From Rhizobium sp. Q54 (GTDB lineage: Bacteria; Pseudomonadota; Alphaproteobacteria; Rhizobiales; Beijerinckiaceae), in the NCBI GenBank assembly GCA_945878875.1, contig CAMCUC010000001.1:124001-188000 (forward strand): a stretch of 64,000 nucleotides of DNA, given 5' to 3'. Below, in pieces: positions 56,303 to 64,000 of this stretch. Below the pieces are notes generated by a model. That model was given only the letters and a program-made list of their open reading frames with translations. It had not been told where the DNA came from and ran no database searches. The position numbers and the translations under genes were made by a program. Position 1 is the first letter of the stretch, and every line of letters starts with the position of its first letter.

Positions 56303-56793
56303 TGTCCAAACAACCCCCGCACGTTGTTGACGATGTGGCCAGCCACGAACGAATACCAGACGACGACGCATAAAATGCCCGTCACCCATGCGCGCGCGCT
56401 TGCAAATTGCGGATCGAGCGGCTGATCGGCGGGCGTGCGCCAGAGCAACCAGTAAAGCGGCAACATGCCAAGACCAATGGCCAGAAATTGCTCCTTGACC
56501 TCGAACATCCCGCTGATCGACCACAGCCGCGCGTTCTCGATCCATGTGCGTACGGCCAAACGATAGGCGGGATAAATCAGCCCGCCGAGGATGAACGTGA
56601 CGAGATACAAAACGATGTTGGTGTTTGTGTAGAGCCGCGCATTGACGCCGCGAAACGAATTCGCCAACGCCCCGCCGCCTCCCGCACCCGTCCCTTTACG
56701 AACCGGCCAGATCGCCGCCAACGCCTGATGCGTCAGCCCGCCGAGCAAAACAACAGCGGCCAGACCGTGCAAGATCAGCATGAAAGTAATCAT
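56299..56793 (-). CDS. Four-helix membrane protein, possible b-type cytochrome-like
   Basis: A 164-aa protein with four membrane segments (ITFMLILHGLAAVVLLGGLT, VLYLVTFILGGLIYPAYRL, FLAIGLGMLPLYWLL, WVTGILCVVVWYSFVAGHIV). Histidines H9, H22 and one in VAGHIVNN lie within or next to helices and could bind haem, but this is only inferred. Its start follows GGGGAGGGGC. First of four coupled genes. Confidence 0.7.
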   Translation of the reverse strand: MITFMLILHGLAAVVLLGGLTHQALAAIWPVRKGTGAGGGGALANSFRGVNARLYTNTNIVLYLVTFILGGLIYPAYRLAVRTWIENARLWSISGMFEVKEQFLAIGLGMLPLYWLLWRTPADQPLDPQFASARAWVTGILCVVVWYSFVAGHIVNNVRGLFGQ

Positions 56794-56883
56794 GCCCCTC
56801 CCCATTGTTACGGCGTTCTCTGAAACTGGACAGCCGTTTTTTAGAATCTAGCAGATGCGCAACGCAGGGCAAATCAGACCCGC

Positions 56884-57420
56884 CTACCAGATTTTCCCGC
56901 TCAACCATTCCGCGCCGATGATGCCGGGCGTCAGCGTCATGGTCGCCCATGCAAAAGCCGATGTCCAGTTGGCGAACTGGAACGGCACGCGCGGCATTTG
57001 GCAGGCTCCCGCAGCCAGCGGCACGGCGGCGCGCAAGGGTCCGAAAAAGCGCCCGCCGAACACGCCCAGAGCGCCCCATTTTTCAAAGAAGCGCCGACCG
57101 CGCGGCAATAGATCGGGGTAATTGCGGATCGGCCACATGCGCGCGATCTGCTCGTGGTAATGATACCCGAGCCAATACGACAGCCAATCGCCCAAGCCCC
57201 CGCCGATTGCGGCCGCCAGCCAGATCGGCCAGAAATCGAGGCCCGCGGCGCCAATCAGCGCGCCCACGCCCCACAAAATGACGGTGGCGGGCACAAGCAG
57301 CGCGACCAGCGCCAGGGATTCCGCGAACGCCAGCACAAACACGATGGGCGGCGCCCATGCCTGGTGCGTCTTGAGAAATTCCAGAACGGTCTGGGCAAAT
57401 TCCGGCATGGACCCTTGCAT
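56884..57420 (-). CDS. DedA-family membrane protein
   Basis: A 178-aa protein with DedA features: FVLAFAESLALVALLVPATVILWG, GGGLGDWLSYWLGYHYHEQI, FFEKWGALGVFGGRFFGPLRAAVPLAAG. DedA proteins are lipid-flippase-like membrane proteins, needed for undecaprenyl-phosphate or phospholipid turnover. The start is either ATG 57420 or, four codons later, 57408. It starts 3 bases after the helicase stop and may be its operon partner. Confidence 0.88.
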   Translation of the reverse strand: MQGSMPEFAQTVLEFLKTHQAWAPPIVFVLAFAESLALVALLVPATVILWGVGALIGAAGLDFWPIWLAAAIGGGLGDWLSYWLGYHYHEQIARMWPIRNYPDLLPRGRRFFEKWGALGVFGGRFFGPLRAAVPLAAGACQMPRVPFQFANWTSAFAWATMTLTPGIIGAEWLSGKIW

Positions 57421-57423
57421 CGC

Positions 57424-58524
57424 TCAAACCACAATCGTGAGGCGCTTGGCGGCGCGGGTCACGCCCGTATAAAGCCAGCGATTGCGATGTTCTCGGAAGG
57501 CGAAGGATTCGTCGAACAGCACCACGTCGTCCCATTGCGAGCCTTGCGCTTTGTGAACGGTGAGCGCGTAGCCAAAATCGAACTCGTCGGAATTACGCCG
57601 CAGCGCGAACGGCACTTCGTCCTCGCCCTCAAAAAAGGCCGGCACGACGCCGATGCGCTGGGGCTTGGCGGACGGATCCTCCTCGGGCGTCACGGACATC
57701 CGCAGCCGTCCGTTGCGCAGGCCCGTCGCGGTCTGCACGCGCCAGACGCCGCCGTTGAGCAGGCCTTTCTTGCGATCATTGCGCAGGCACACCAGCTTGT
57801 CGCCGGGCTCAGGGGTCGAGCTGGAACGCCCCAGCAAATCGCGCATGCGCTTGTTATAGAGACGGCGCGTTCGGTTGAGGCCAACCAGCACCTGATCGGC
57901 GCGCGTGACGGCTTCCGCGTCAATCTGGTCGCGGCGGATGATGCGGGTCTGACCATATTCGCCCGGCTCCAGCCGTCCGCCCTCGCGCACGATCATCGAC
58001 AACCGCACGATGGGATCGCCCTCGGCCTGCCGATGCACCTGCGTCAGCATCGCGTCAGGCTCGGCCTCGGTGAAAAAGCCGCCGCCTTTGACGGGCGGCA
58101 ATTGCGCCGGATCGCCAAGCACCAGAACGGGGCGGCCAAACGACAACAGGTCGCGGCCCAATTCCTCGTCCACCATCGAACATTCGTCGATGACGATGAG
58201 TTTTGCCTTGGCCGCGTCGCTGTCGTTATTAAGTTCGAACGAGGGCTCCTCGCTCTCCAGCTCCCGTGGCCGATAGATCAGCGAATGGATGGTGCGCGCA
58301 TCGGGGCAGCCGCGCGAGCGCATGACCAGAGCGGCCTTGCCGGTGTAGGCGGCGAACAAAACGTCGCCCTCCACGCCTTCGGCCACATGGCGTGCGAGCG
58401 TTGTTTTGCCGGTTCCGGCATAGCCAAACAGACGGAAAACCTGATCCTTGCCGCTGCGCCCGTTGAGCCAGCGGCCGACCTGATCAAGCGCGCGCGTCTG
58501 GTCGGGCGACCAATCTGTGCTCAA
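57424..58524 (-). CDS. RecD-like superfamily 1 DNA helicase
   Basis: A 366-aa ATPase. Walker A is FGYAGTGKTTLARH (residues 33-), Walker B VIDECSMVDEELGR, then LVLGDPAQLPPVKGGGFF (motif III), VHKAQGSQWDDVVLF (motif V) and LYTGVTRAAKRLTIVV (motif VI). It resembles the RecD2/Dda-like helicase core without extra domains. The likely start is a TTG at 58524 (AGGAAAATCGCC upstream), since the next ATG upstream in frame lies far off at 58704 and adds unrelated sequence. Confidence 0.88.
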   Translation of the reverse strand: MSTDWSPDQTRALDQVGRWLNGRSGKDQVFRLFGYAGTGKTTLARHVAEGVEGDVLFAAYTGKAALVMRSRGCPDARTIHSLIYRPRELESEEPSFELNNDSDAAKAKLIVIDECSMVDEELGRDLLSFGRPVLVLGDPAQLPPVKGGGFFTEAEPDAMLTQVHRQAEGDPIVRLSMIVREGGRLEPGEYGQTRIIRRDQIDAEAVTRADQVLVGLNRTRRLYNKRMRDLLGRSSSTPEPGDKLVCLRNDRKKGLLNGGVWRVQTATGLRNGRLRMSVTPEEDPSAKPQRIGVVPAFFEGEDEVPFALRRNSDEFDFGYALTVHKAQGSQWDDVVLFDESFAFREHRNRWLYTGVTRAAKRLTIVV

Positions 58525-58598
58525 GGCGATTTTCCTGCATGTTGAAACCTGCAACTTCCTACAGGAAAGCCGGGAGCCTGTCAGTCGTCGCGCGAGCC

Positions 58599-59003
58599 TC
58601 AGGCCGCCGCGCGCGCCGCCGCCAGCGAGGACGCTGCATCCACAAGCGTCATCGCATAGCCGCAGGCCACGTTTGGCGAGCGCTGGTATCGCGTCAGCAC
58701 GCAATGCAAAACCTCCAGCAGCACCTCGCGGTCAGCCTCAAGCACGGCCTCGTCGTCGATCCCAGCAGCGATGGCGATCTCGTTAAGATGCTCGCGGCTT
58801 TCCATCGCCTCCTCGACGCGTCCCGACAAAAGATGCCGCCAGATTTTGAAATGGGCTTGAGACATAGGCCGGGCCAATTCCGGGCGCTGCGTGAGATGGC
58901 GGCCATAGGCGCCGCTGATCACGTCGATGACGACCGGGGACGTCCACTCGGCCAGGTCTGAAGTTGCAGAACCGGATCTGCCCTCAACAGGGGAAACGCG
59001 CAT
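58599..59003 (-). CDS. Helical protein of unknown function
   Basis: A 134-aa mostly alpha-helical protein. Phrases such as AHFKIWRHLLSGRVEEAMES and AIAAGIDDEAVLEADREVLLEVLHCVL vaguely recall the globin-like sensor domain of chemoreceptors, but no haem His can be assigned and I would not name it so. Followed after 74 bases by the helicase gene. Confidence 0.6.
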   Translation of the reverse strand: MRVSPVEGRSGSATSDLAEWTSPVVIDVISGAYGRHLTQRPELARPMSQAHFKIWRHLLSGRVEEAMESREHLNEIAIAAGIDDEAVLEADREVLLEVLHCVLTRYQRSPNVACGYAMTLVDAASSLAAARAAA

Positions 59004-59117
59004 ACAAAAAACCTTTACTGAAACTAAACAAAACTAATACCGGGCAGCACGCATGAACTAGATCGCAACTATGCATGCACAGGGTTAAAAGCTGGTTTAA
59101 GTGGTCAGGCCTGCAGC

Positions 59118-60362
59118 TCAGGTCAACTTGTCGCGCGCCGCCAGATCGGGAAACAGGCGCATCCACAATCCCGTGACGCCCAGAGCGCCTGTCCCGCCGA
59201 TAAGCACGGCGGCCACGGGGCCAAAGAAGCTTGCCAGCAGCCCCGATTCAAATTGCCCGAGCTCATTGGAGGCTCCGATGAACATGCTGTTGACGGCGGA
59301 AACCCGCCCGCGCATCTCGTCGGGCGTCTCCAATTGCACCAGCGTCGAGCGGATATAGACGCTCACCATGTCGGCGGCGCCGATCAGCGCGAGGCAGACC
59401 ATCGCAACATACATATTGGTCGACAGGCCAAAGCCGATGGTGGCCAGCCCGAAGATCGCGACCGATTGAAACATGCGCAACCCAACTTTGCTGTTGAGCG
59501 CAAACCACGCCAGCGCAATCGCCGTCAGCAAAGCGCCCACGGCAGGCGCGCTGCGCAGCAGGCCAAGGCCCACAGGCCCGGTCTGGAAAATGTCCTTCGC
59601 AAAGATCGGCATCAGCGCGGTCGCGCCGCCCAGCAGCACCGCGAACAGATCAAGCGAGATAAGCCCCAGCACGGTTTTATTGCCGCGAATGAAGCGAATG
59701 CCCGCCGTCAGATATTGCCAGCTCACAGGCTCGCGTTCGCTTTTTGCGCGCCGCGTGCGGATGGAGAGCAGCAGAGCCACGCAAGATGCAAAGCACAGCG
59801 TCGTGATCGAGAACACGGCGCCGGGTCCAAACATGTAGACAAGCCCGCCCACGGCTGGCCCGGCAATGGTCGCCACCTGATTGGCGGATGAATTCATGGC
59901 CACTGCATTGGCGAAATGCTCGCGCGGCACCAGTGTTGGCGCAATCGCTGACGACGCCGGGCTGGCGAATGCGCGAGCCGTGCCGATCATGACGACCAGC
60001 GCAAAGATCAGCGGCGGGGTCAGCACATCATAATAGACCGCCAGCAGCAGGCCGGAGGAGGCGCACGTGGTGACAGTGTAGGCAATCGCCAGCACGAGCC
60101 GCCGGTCAAAGCGATCCGCCACATGGCCCGCCACCAGCAGAAACAGAATGTTGGGCAGGAAGATCGCCAGCCCGATCAAGCCCAGCATCAGCGCGCTGCC
60201 GGTGATGTCGTAGATAAGCCACGCCACCGCCACGTCCACCATTTGCACTGCGAGCCCGTTGAGCAGGCGCGAGCAGAAGAACAGGCGATAATCGCGATGC
60301 TGAAACGCTACAAACCGGGTGGAGGAAATCACGGCGATCCCAAACGCGGTTTGGCCGCGCAT
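59118..60362 (-). CDS. Major facilitator superfamily transporter
   Basis: A 414-aa membrane protein with twelve predicted helices, of the EntS/DUF894-like MFS group (F-x-HRDYRLFFCSRLLNGLAVQM, AGHVADRFDRRLVLAIAY at the A-like loop, YIRSTLVQLETPDEMRGRVSAVN in the second half). These usually export small molecules. The start at 60362 is an ATG; a GTG 11 codons inside is possible. A palindromic repeat array is upstream. Confidence 0.88.
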   Translation of the reverse strand: MRGQTAFGIAVISSTRFVAFQHRDYRLFFCSRLLNGLAVQMVDVAVAWLIYDITGSALMLGLIGLAIFLPNILFLLVAGHVADRFDRRLVLAIAYTVTTCASSGLLLAVYYDVLTPPLIFALVVMIGTARAFASPASSAIAPTLVPREHFANAVAMNSSANQVATIAGPAVGGLVYMFGPGAVFSITTLCFASCVALLLSIRTRRAKSEREPVSWQYLTAGIRFIRGNKTVLGLISLDLFAVLLGGATALMPIFAKDIFQTGPVGLGLLRSAPAVGALLTAIALAWFALNSKVGLRMFQSVAIFGLATIGFGLSTNMYVAMVCLALIGAADMVSVYIRSTLVQLETPDEMRGRVSAVNSMFIGASNELGQFESGLLASFFGPVAAVLIGGTGALGVTGLWMRLFPDLAARDKLT

Positions 60363-60451
60363 CCGGGCGCAGAAGGTGCGCCCGGCGGCAAGCTAGAGGT
60401 TTTGGGCGGGGGATGGAAGGCGGATATATCACAGCTACGGCTTGCGCCGTT

Positions 60452-60518
60452 TGCGGGCTGAAAGCCCGCGGTCCAGGAAGGCGCCTTTTGGACCGCGCGC
60501 AGCCACGCGCGGTCCAAA
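60452..60518. repeat. GGACCGCG repeats, double copy with a perfect 13-bp inverted repeat
   Basis: GCGGGCTGAAAGCCCGCGGTCC at 60452-60474 is one palindrome. TTTGGACCGCGCG (60487-60499) and CGCGCGGTCCAAA (60506-60518) form a perfect inverted repeat with a 6-base loop, just after the TctC gene. Confidence 0.75.
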
Positions 60519-60527
60519 GCAGAGCCG

Positions 60528-61556
60528 CTATTTTATCATTTCGCCGACGGCTTCCACGATTTCCTTCGGCGTGGCGTAAATCTCGCGGATCAGCTTTTCC
60601 AATTGCTCGCCGGTGCGCGGATCAAGATCGAGGTTGAACCGCTTCACCTCGGTGACAAATTCAGGATCTTTCATTGTCGCGTTGAAAGCGTCGCGCAGCA
60701 TTTTCAGGCGCGCCGGGGGCAAATCCGGCGGGGCGACGAAGGGGCGCCCAATCCCCTGGCCCGCATACAGGAACCGGATCTTCGCTTTCTGCAGATCAGT
60801 CCTGGCAAATTGCAGGATGCCGGGTACATCCTTGATCTCCTGATTGATCTCGTCGCCGCCCTGGAACAGCACGTTGACGACCTTTTTAGGAATCCAGTCC
60901 GGCTTCTTGCCGTGAACGCTGTCGAGGCTTTCGCAAATGCCGTCGACCTCGCCGCGCTCCATAGCCAGAAACACGTCCGACGACGACGGGAAGCCGGCGA
61001 TGAGCTTGAACTTCATGCCCAGAATGGCTGACAGCGCCTTGGGATAGGAGCGCGTGCCGGTGCCAGCCCCCGTCTCGCCCAGAATCAGCTCCTTTGTTTG
61101 CAGGTCCTCAACGCTCTTGACCGTTGCCTTTGCGTTGGCGATGCAGACGTTGGTCTCGGTCGTTGGCGTGCCAATCCATGAAATCGTCAGCGGATCGAAG
61201 CGCGCGCCAGTCTGGCCGGTGAGGCGGCCAAGCGGGGCGTCACGGGCGATGATGCCCATCACCGTGCCGTCTTTGGGCGAGACCGAAAAAATCGTATTGG
61301 CCGCGTTATAACTGCCCGCTCCCGGCATGTTCTGCGCCACAACGTTGGGCGTGCCCGGCAGATGGCGGCCAATGTGGCGCGCCAGCGTGCGGCCCCAGCG
61401 ATCATAGCCCCCGCCCGGCCCAAAGCCGATCAGCATGGTGAGCTGCTTGCCGTCCCTGAACGGACCGGGATCAGAGCCCTGCGCCTGCGCAGGCGATGCG
61501 CCCAAACCCGCCAGAACGGCCGCCGCAAGCACGGCGAGATTGCGTGAAATTGCCAT
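60528..61556 (-). CDS. TctC/Bug-type periplasmic binding protein (second)
   Basis: A 342-aa exported protein (signal peptide ends near SPAQAQGS) with the TctC loops: QLTMLIGFGPGGGYDRWGRTL, LPGTPNVVAQNMPGAGSYNAAN, and MERGEVDGICESLDSVHG. It is similar in layout to the one at 4.7 kb but clearly divergent. Again no tctA or tctB is near. A carboxylated aromatic is a reasonable ligand guess because the next gene upstream is of the dihydroxyphthalate-decarboxylase family. Confidence 0.88.
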   Translation of the reverse strand: MAISRNLAVLAAAVLAGLGASPAQAQGSDPGPFRDGKQLTMLIGFGPGGGYDRWGRTLARHIGRHLPGTPNVVAQNMPGAGSYNAANTIFSVSPKDGTVMGIIARDAPLGRLTGQTGARFDPLTISWIGTPTTETNVCIANAKATVKSVEDLQTKELILGETGAGTGTRSYPKALSAILGMKFKLIAGFPSSSDVFLAMERGEVDGICESLDSVHGKKPDWIPKKVVNVLFQGGDEINQEIKDVPGILQFARTDLQKAKIRFLYAGQGIGRPFVAPPDLPPARLKMLRDAFNATMKDPEFVTEVKRFNLDLDPRTGEQLEKLIREIYATPKEIVEAVGEMIK

Positions 61557-61632
61557 ATCGATTCCTCCCGATTTTTAATTTGGGGGGATCGTCACCAATC
61601 GCGGGCGTCGTGTCAAATCGGAGGCGTAAATT

Positions 61633-61658
61633 GGACCGCGCGGGCGCACGCGCGGTCC
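61633..61658. repeat. GGACCGCG palindrome, perfect 10-bp inverted repeat
   Basis: GGACCGCGCG and CGCGCGGTCC flank the 6-base loop GGCGCA between the TctC start and the decarboxylase-like gene's end. Confidence 0.75.
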
Positions 61659-61672
61659 ATATGCCTGTAAAA

Positions 61673-62656
61673 CTAAATCCGGTGCCCGCCACGCTTGCGG
61701 CCCTGACCGACATCAAGAAACAGCTCGTCGAGCGACATCTTGCGCTTCATCAGGCCCTGCTCGTGCGAATAGCCGACCACGGTTTCCAGATTATGCCGGT
61801 TGCGTTCGCTCAAGCCAAATTCCCAGGGGTCTTTTCCGAGCAGCTCTTCCTGCTCTTCCCACGCCTCGCGATACCAGACGATGGGGGCGATGCGCGGATT
61901 TTCCATGCGCTGCATGCCAAGCTCTTTGGCCGCCTCGAAAGCTTTGTAGAGCTCGATCGGCGCCCACGGATATTGCTCGACGATCTCGCGCTTCATGCCC
62001 ATGACGTGCATGATCGGGAAGATACCGGTCTTTTTATAATAGCTTTTTTCTTCGCTTTTATAATCGGGCCACAGGCGCGCCGCATTGGGGTGTTTGTCGA
62101 CGATGGGCCAGATCAGATCGGCGTGCAGCACCGCGTCAAGCTCGCCCGAGACCAGCATGTCTTCGCAATTCTGGTCGTCGCGCAGGCGCGTGAGGCTGAG
62201 GCCTTCGGGCGGATCGAATTCGATGTCCTCGTCGTATTCAGCGAACCAGTGCACGGATTTATGCGGCACGCCATATTCATGTTCGAGCATGCCGCGCAAC
62301 CACAACACCGCCGTCACCTGATAGGATTTCACGCCGATGCGCTTGCCGATGAGATCCTTGGGCGTGTGAATGCCAGCTTTGGCGTTCACAAAGGCGAAGC
62401 CATGCCGGAAGCGGCGATGCAGGAACACCGGGATCGCGTCCAGCGGCATATCCTGATCGCGCGCCACCAAGTAAGAAGAGCACGACACTTCCGCCACGTC
62501 GAACTCACGATTGCGCAGGAAGCGCCAATGGCGGGTGGTGGAATCCATATCGGTAAGAATGGTGAGGTCGATCCCGTCCGGCGAAACGGCGCCTTCTTTC
62601 AGAGCGCGGACGATTTCATAATCGCCGCACGCGAGCGTGAGTTTAAGTTTGCCCAT
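61673..62656 (-). CDS. 4,5-dihydroxyphthalate decarboxylase-family protein
   Basis: A 327-aa cytoplasmic protein without signal peptide. The family pattern is KLKLTLACGDYEIVRALKEG, AEVSCSSYLVARDQDMPLDA, PVFLHRRFRHGFAFVNAKAGI, and GKRIGVKSYQVTAVLWLRGML. Pht5-like enzymes turn 4,5-dihydroxyphthalate into protocatechuate, the presumed substrate of the LigAB pair at the window start 60 kb away. The fold is that of periplasmic binding proteins, so some relatives may be binders rather than enzymes. Confidence 0.85.
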   Translation of the reverse strand: MGKLKLTLACGDYEIVRALKEGAVSPDGIDLTILTDMDSTTRHWRFLRNREFDVAEVSCSSYLVARDQDMPLDAIPVFLHRRFRHGFAFVNAKAGIHTPKDLIGKRIGVKSYQVTAVLWLRGMLEHEYGVPHKSVHWFAEYDEDIEFDPPEGLSLTRLRDDQNCEDMLVSGELDAVLHADLIWPIVDKHPNAARLWPDYKSEEKSYYKKTGIFPIMHVMGMKREIVEQYPWAPIELYKAFEAAKELGMQRMENPRIAPIVWYREAWEEQEELLGKDPWEFGLSERNRHNLETVVGYSHEQGLMKRKMSLDELFLDVGQGRKRGGHRI

Positions 62657-62749
62657 GGCCTTGCGGTTTCCCCTGCTGCGCGGCTGCGTTGGCGAGCCTG
62701 CCTGTTGGAGGCCATAGAAGCGGGCGCGGGCGCCCTGTCAAGACGGGGC

Positions 62750-63232
62750 TCAATACGGGATCTTGTCCGCCTTCACCGCCCATGCGGCGAACACTGCGTC
62801 GGCCTCCGCGCATTGCATCTGGCGCGTGGGCAGCAAGCGCTCATGCGGGGCCTTGGGGACTTCAGCGTAAATGAGCGCGTCGTCAAACCCGACGGCGGCG
62901 GCCTCGTCGCGCGTGCTGGCGAACACCAGCCGATCTATTCGCGCCCAATAGATTGCGGCAAGACACATCGGGCATGGCTCGCAGCTTGAATAGAGAATGG
63001 CGCCTTCGAGCTTGTAATCGCCAACCGCTTCGCAGGCGCGGCGAATGGCGACGACTTCGGCGTGCGCGGTCGGATCAAGGCTGGACGTGCCCTCGTTCCA
63101 GCCTTCCGCGATCACGATCCCGTCGCGCACGATGACGGCGCCAAAAGGGCCGCCTGCGCCCGATTCCATATGGGCGTGCGCCAATTGCGCGGCGCGCTTG
63201 ATGAAATGCGAATCCTTGCCGTCGTCGCGCAT
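62750..63232 (-). CDS. Nucleoside/guanine deaminase-family protein
   Basis: A 160-aa zinc deaminase with H57-A-E59 in LDPTAHAEVVAIRRAC and C87-C90 in YSSCEPCPMCLAAIYWARI. The tail AEVPKAPHERLLPTRQMQC and VGFDDALIYAE resemble the GuaD guanine deaminase rather than TadA. It turns guanine into xanthine if so. Monocistronic, between the decarboxylase-family gene and the repeat region. Confidence 0.85.
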   Translation of the reverse strand: MRDDGKDSHFIKRAAQLAHAHMESGAGGPFGAVIVRDGIVIAEGWNEGTSSLDPTAHAEVVAIRRACEAVGDYKLEGAILYSSCEPCPMCLAAIYWARIDRLVFASTRDEAAAVGFDDALIYAEVPKAPHERLLPTRQMQCAEADAVFAAWAVKADKIPY

Positions 63233-63288
63233 GCTGGCTCCTGTGTGAGGCTGTTTGCTTTTAAATTGACTACAACAAGCAACCGCGC

Positions 63289-63369
63289 GTCATCCCGGCG
63301 ACGGCCGGGATCCACGATAGGCCGCACGCTCGCAAGCCTGCCGTGGATGGCAGCCTTCGCCGCCATGAC
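63289..63369. repeat. Inverted pair of GTCATCCCGGC repeats
   Basis: GTCATCCCGGCGACGGCCGG (from 63289) and its inverted relative CCGTGGATGGCAGCCTTCGC-CGCCATGACG (63339-63369) face each other. Apart from it, the 410-base gap 63233-63642 shows no gene. Confidence 0.65.
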
Positions 63370-63642
63370 GCACTTCATAAGCGCGGTTTCGGTCTGCAAA
63401 ATGGAAAGTGGCAAGGGCGGGCGCCTGAATTCCCGCCCCCGCCGGGCCATGAAAACCTTAGAGGGGACCCCATAGCCACCCTCAGCATAGCCCCTGCACA
63501 ATGACGAAAGCACGTCTAAAATGAGCACAAGCTAAACATTTTACGCAAAGCCAGTTTTGCGGTTATGGTTGAGCCGTTGAAACGCCCCCCGCGTTCCGCC
63601 CGCGCTTGGCCAGGGCAAGCCAGCCGTGCCATAGGTTGGGGC

Positions 63643-64000
63643 ATGAGCTGGCTGGCCGAATTAAGCCCTGACGAATGGAGCGCCATCAGGCTTAGCCTGA
63701 AGGTGTCGCTGACAGCCGCGCTCGCCACTCTGCCTGTGGCGCTGGCGCTGGCGTTTGCGCTCGCACGCGGGCGCTTTCCCGGCAAGGCGCTGCTGGACGG
63801 GCTGATTCTACTCCCCCTCGTGTTGCCCCCCGTCGTCACCGGCTATGTGTTGCTGATTGCGTTTGGACGTCGCGGCACCATCGGCGCCTTTCTCGACGAG
63901 ACGTTTGGAATCGTCCTCGCCTTCCGCTGGACCGGGGCGGCTTTGGCCTGCGCGATCATGGGCCTGCCGCTGATGGTGCGCACGATGCGGCTGGCGATTG
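63643..64000 (+). CDS. modB: Molybdate ABC transporter permease ModB, 3' end cut by window
   Basis: The visible 119 residues start MSWLAELSPDEWSAIRLSLK and include VSLTAALATLPVALALAFAL, the ARGRFPGKALLDGLILLPLV, LPPVVTGYVLLIAFGRRGTI pattern, and a third helix region. This is the N-terminal part of ModB-type permeases (LxLPPVVxGYxLL). GGTTGGGGC precedes the ATG. No modA is upstream; an ORF for modA would be expected in this direction, so the operon may start here or modA lies elsewhere. Confidence 0.85.
   Translation, partial: MSWLAELSPDEWSAIRLSLKVSLTAALATLPVALALAFALARGRFPGKALLDGLILLPLVLPPVVTGYVLLIAFGRRGTIGAFLDETFGIVLAFRWTGAALACAIMGLPLMVRTMRLAI

Noticed and set aside
63233-63642. Search for modA upstream of modB
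   Set aside because: The 410-base gap contains only palindromic repeats and no frame with binding-protein features.

Overview
The window is chromosomal DNA from a GC-rich alphaproteobacterium, most likely of the order Hyphomicrobiales (Rhizobiales). The evidence is gene content: a C4-pathway 5-aminolevulinate synthase, an aa3-type cytochrome c oxidase cluster with CtaG, SURF1 and a small CtaF-like protein, an F0 operon with both b and b' subunits, an IalB-family protein, solitary TctC-type binding proteins, and short dispersed palindromes of the kind common in this order. I see no tRNA, rRNA, CRISPR array, prophage or transposase. Species cannot be told from the window.

Layout. 1-9.3 kb: end of a secreted helix-hairpin-helix protein; a two-subunit extradiol dioxygenase (ligA-ligB); miaA and serB, divergent; a small metal-binding protein; a RidA relative; a TctC binding protein; a HAD phosphatase; a CheY-like regulator; a Pcm-like methyltransferase; ribF. 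9.4-18 kb: a BrnT toxin/HTH antitoxin pair with a readable promoter and operator, then ileS-lspA, a secreted protein, an active/inactive pair of M16 peptidases and a DUF721 (DciA-like) protein. 18-25 kb: a DsbA-like protein, smc, a chorismate-mutase-like/methyltransferase fusion and an EamA transporter. 24.7-31.5 kb (minus): ctaC-ctaD-ctaB-ctaF-ctaG-ctaE-DUF983-surf1, a complete aa3 oxidase and assembly set. 31.7-33.4 kb: two coupled antitoxin-like mini-genes, an IalB-family protein and a lipoprotein.

33.4-38.3 kb: a promoter and tandem glycine riboswitch ahead of gcvT-gcvH-gcvPA-gcvPB, a glycine cleavage operon with the P-protein split in two. 38.5-41.3 kb (minus): atpI-atpB-atpE-atpG(b')-atpF behind a clear sigma-70-type promoter. 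41.3-46.4 kb: a nitrate/sulfonate/taurine-type ABC transporter divergent from an FMN alpha-hydroxyacid oxidase and a second binding protein, with an AT-rich inverted repeat between them. 46.4-51.7 kb: an oxidoreductase, a hydrolase-like protein, a GNAT acetyltransferase, hemA and a cyclopropane synthase. 51.7-56.8 kb: a large exported cytochrome-c/propeller protein convergent with four start/stop-coupled genes of membrane and exported proteins; this is the least explained part of the window. 56.9-64 kb: a DedA protein, a RecD-like helicase, an MFS transporter, a second TctC binding protein, a 4,5-dihydroxyphthalate-decarboxylase-family protein, a guanine-deaminase-like enzyme and the start of modB.

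Most genes are housekeeping: respiration, ATP synthesis, haem and one-carbon metabolism. The accessory content is scattered: aromatic catabolism (LigAB, DHP-decarboxylase family), solute binding proteins without their transporters, the toxin-antitoxin module and the exported redox cluster. Several families of short palindromes sit in the gaps between genes, mostly at 3' ends.
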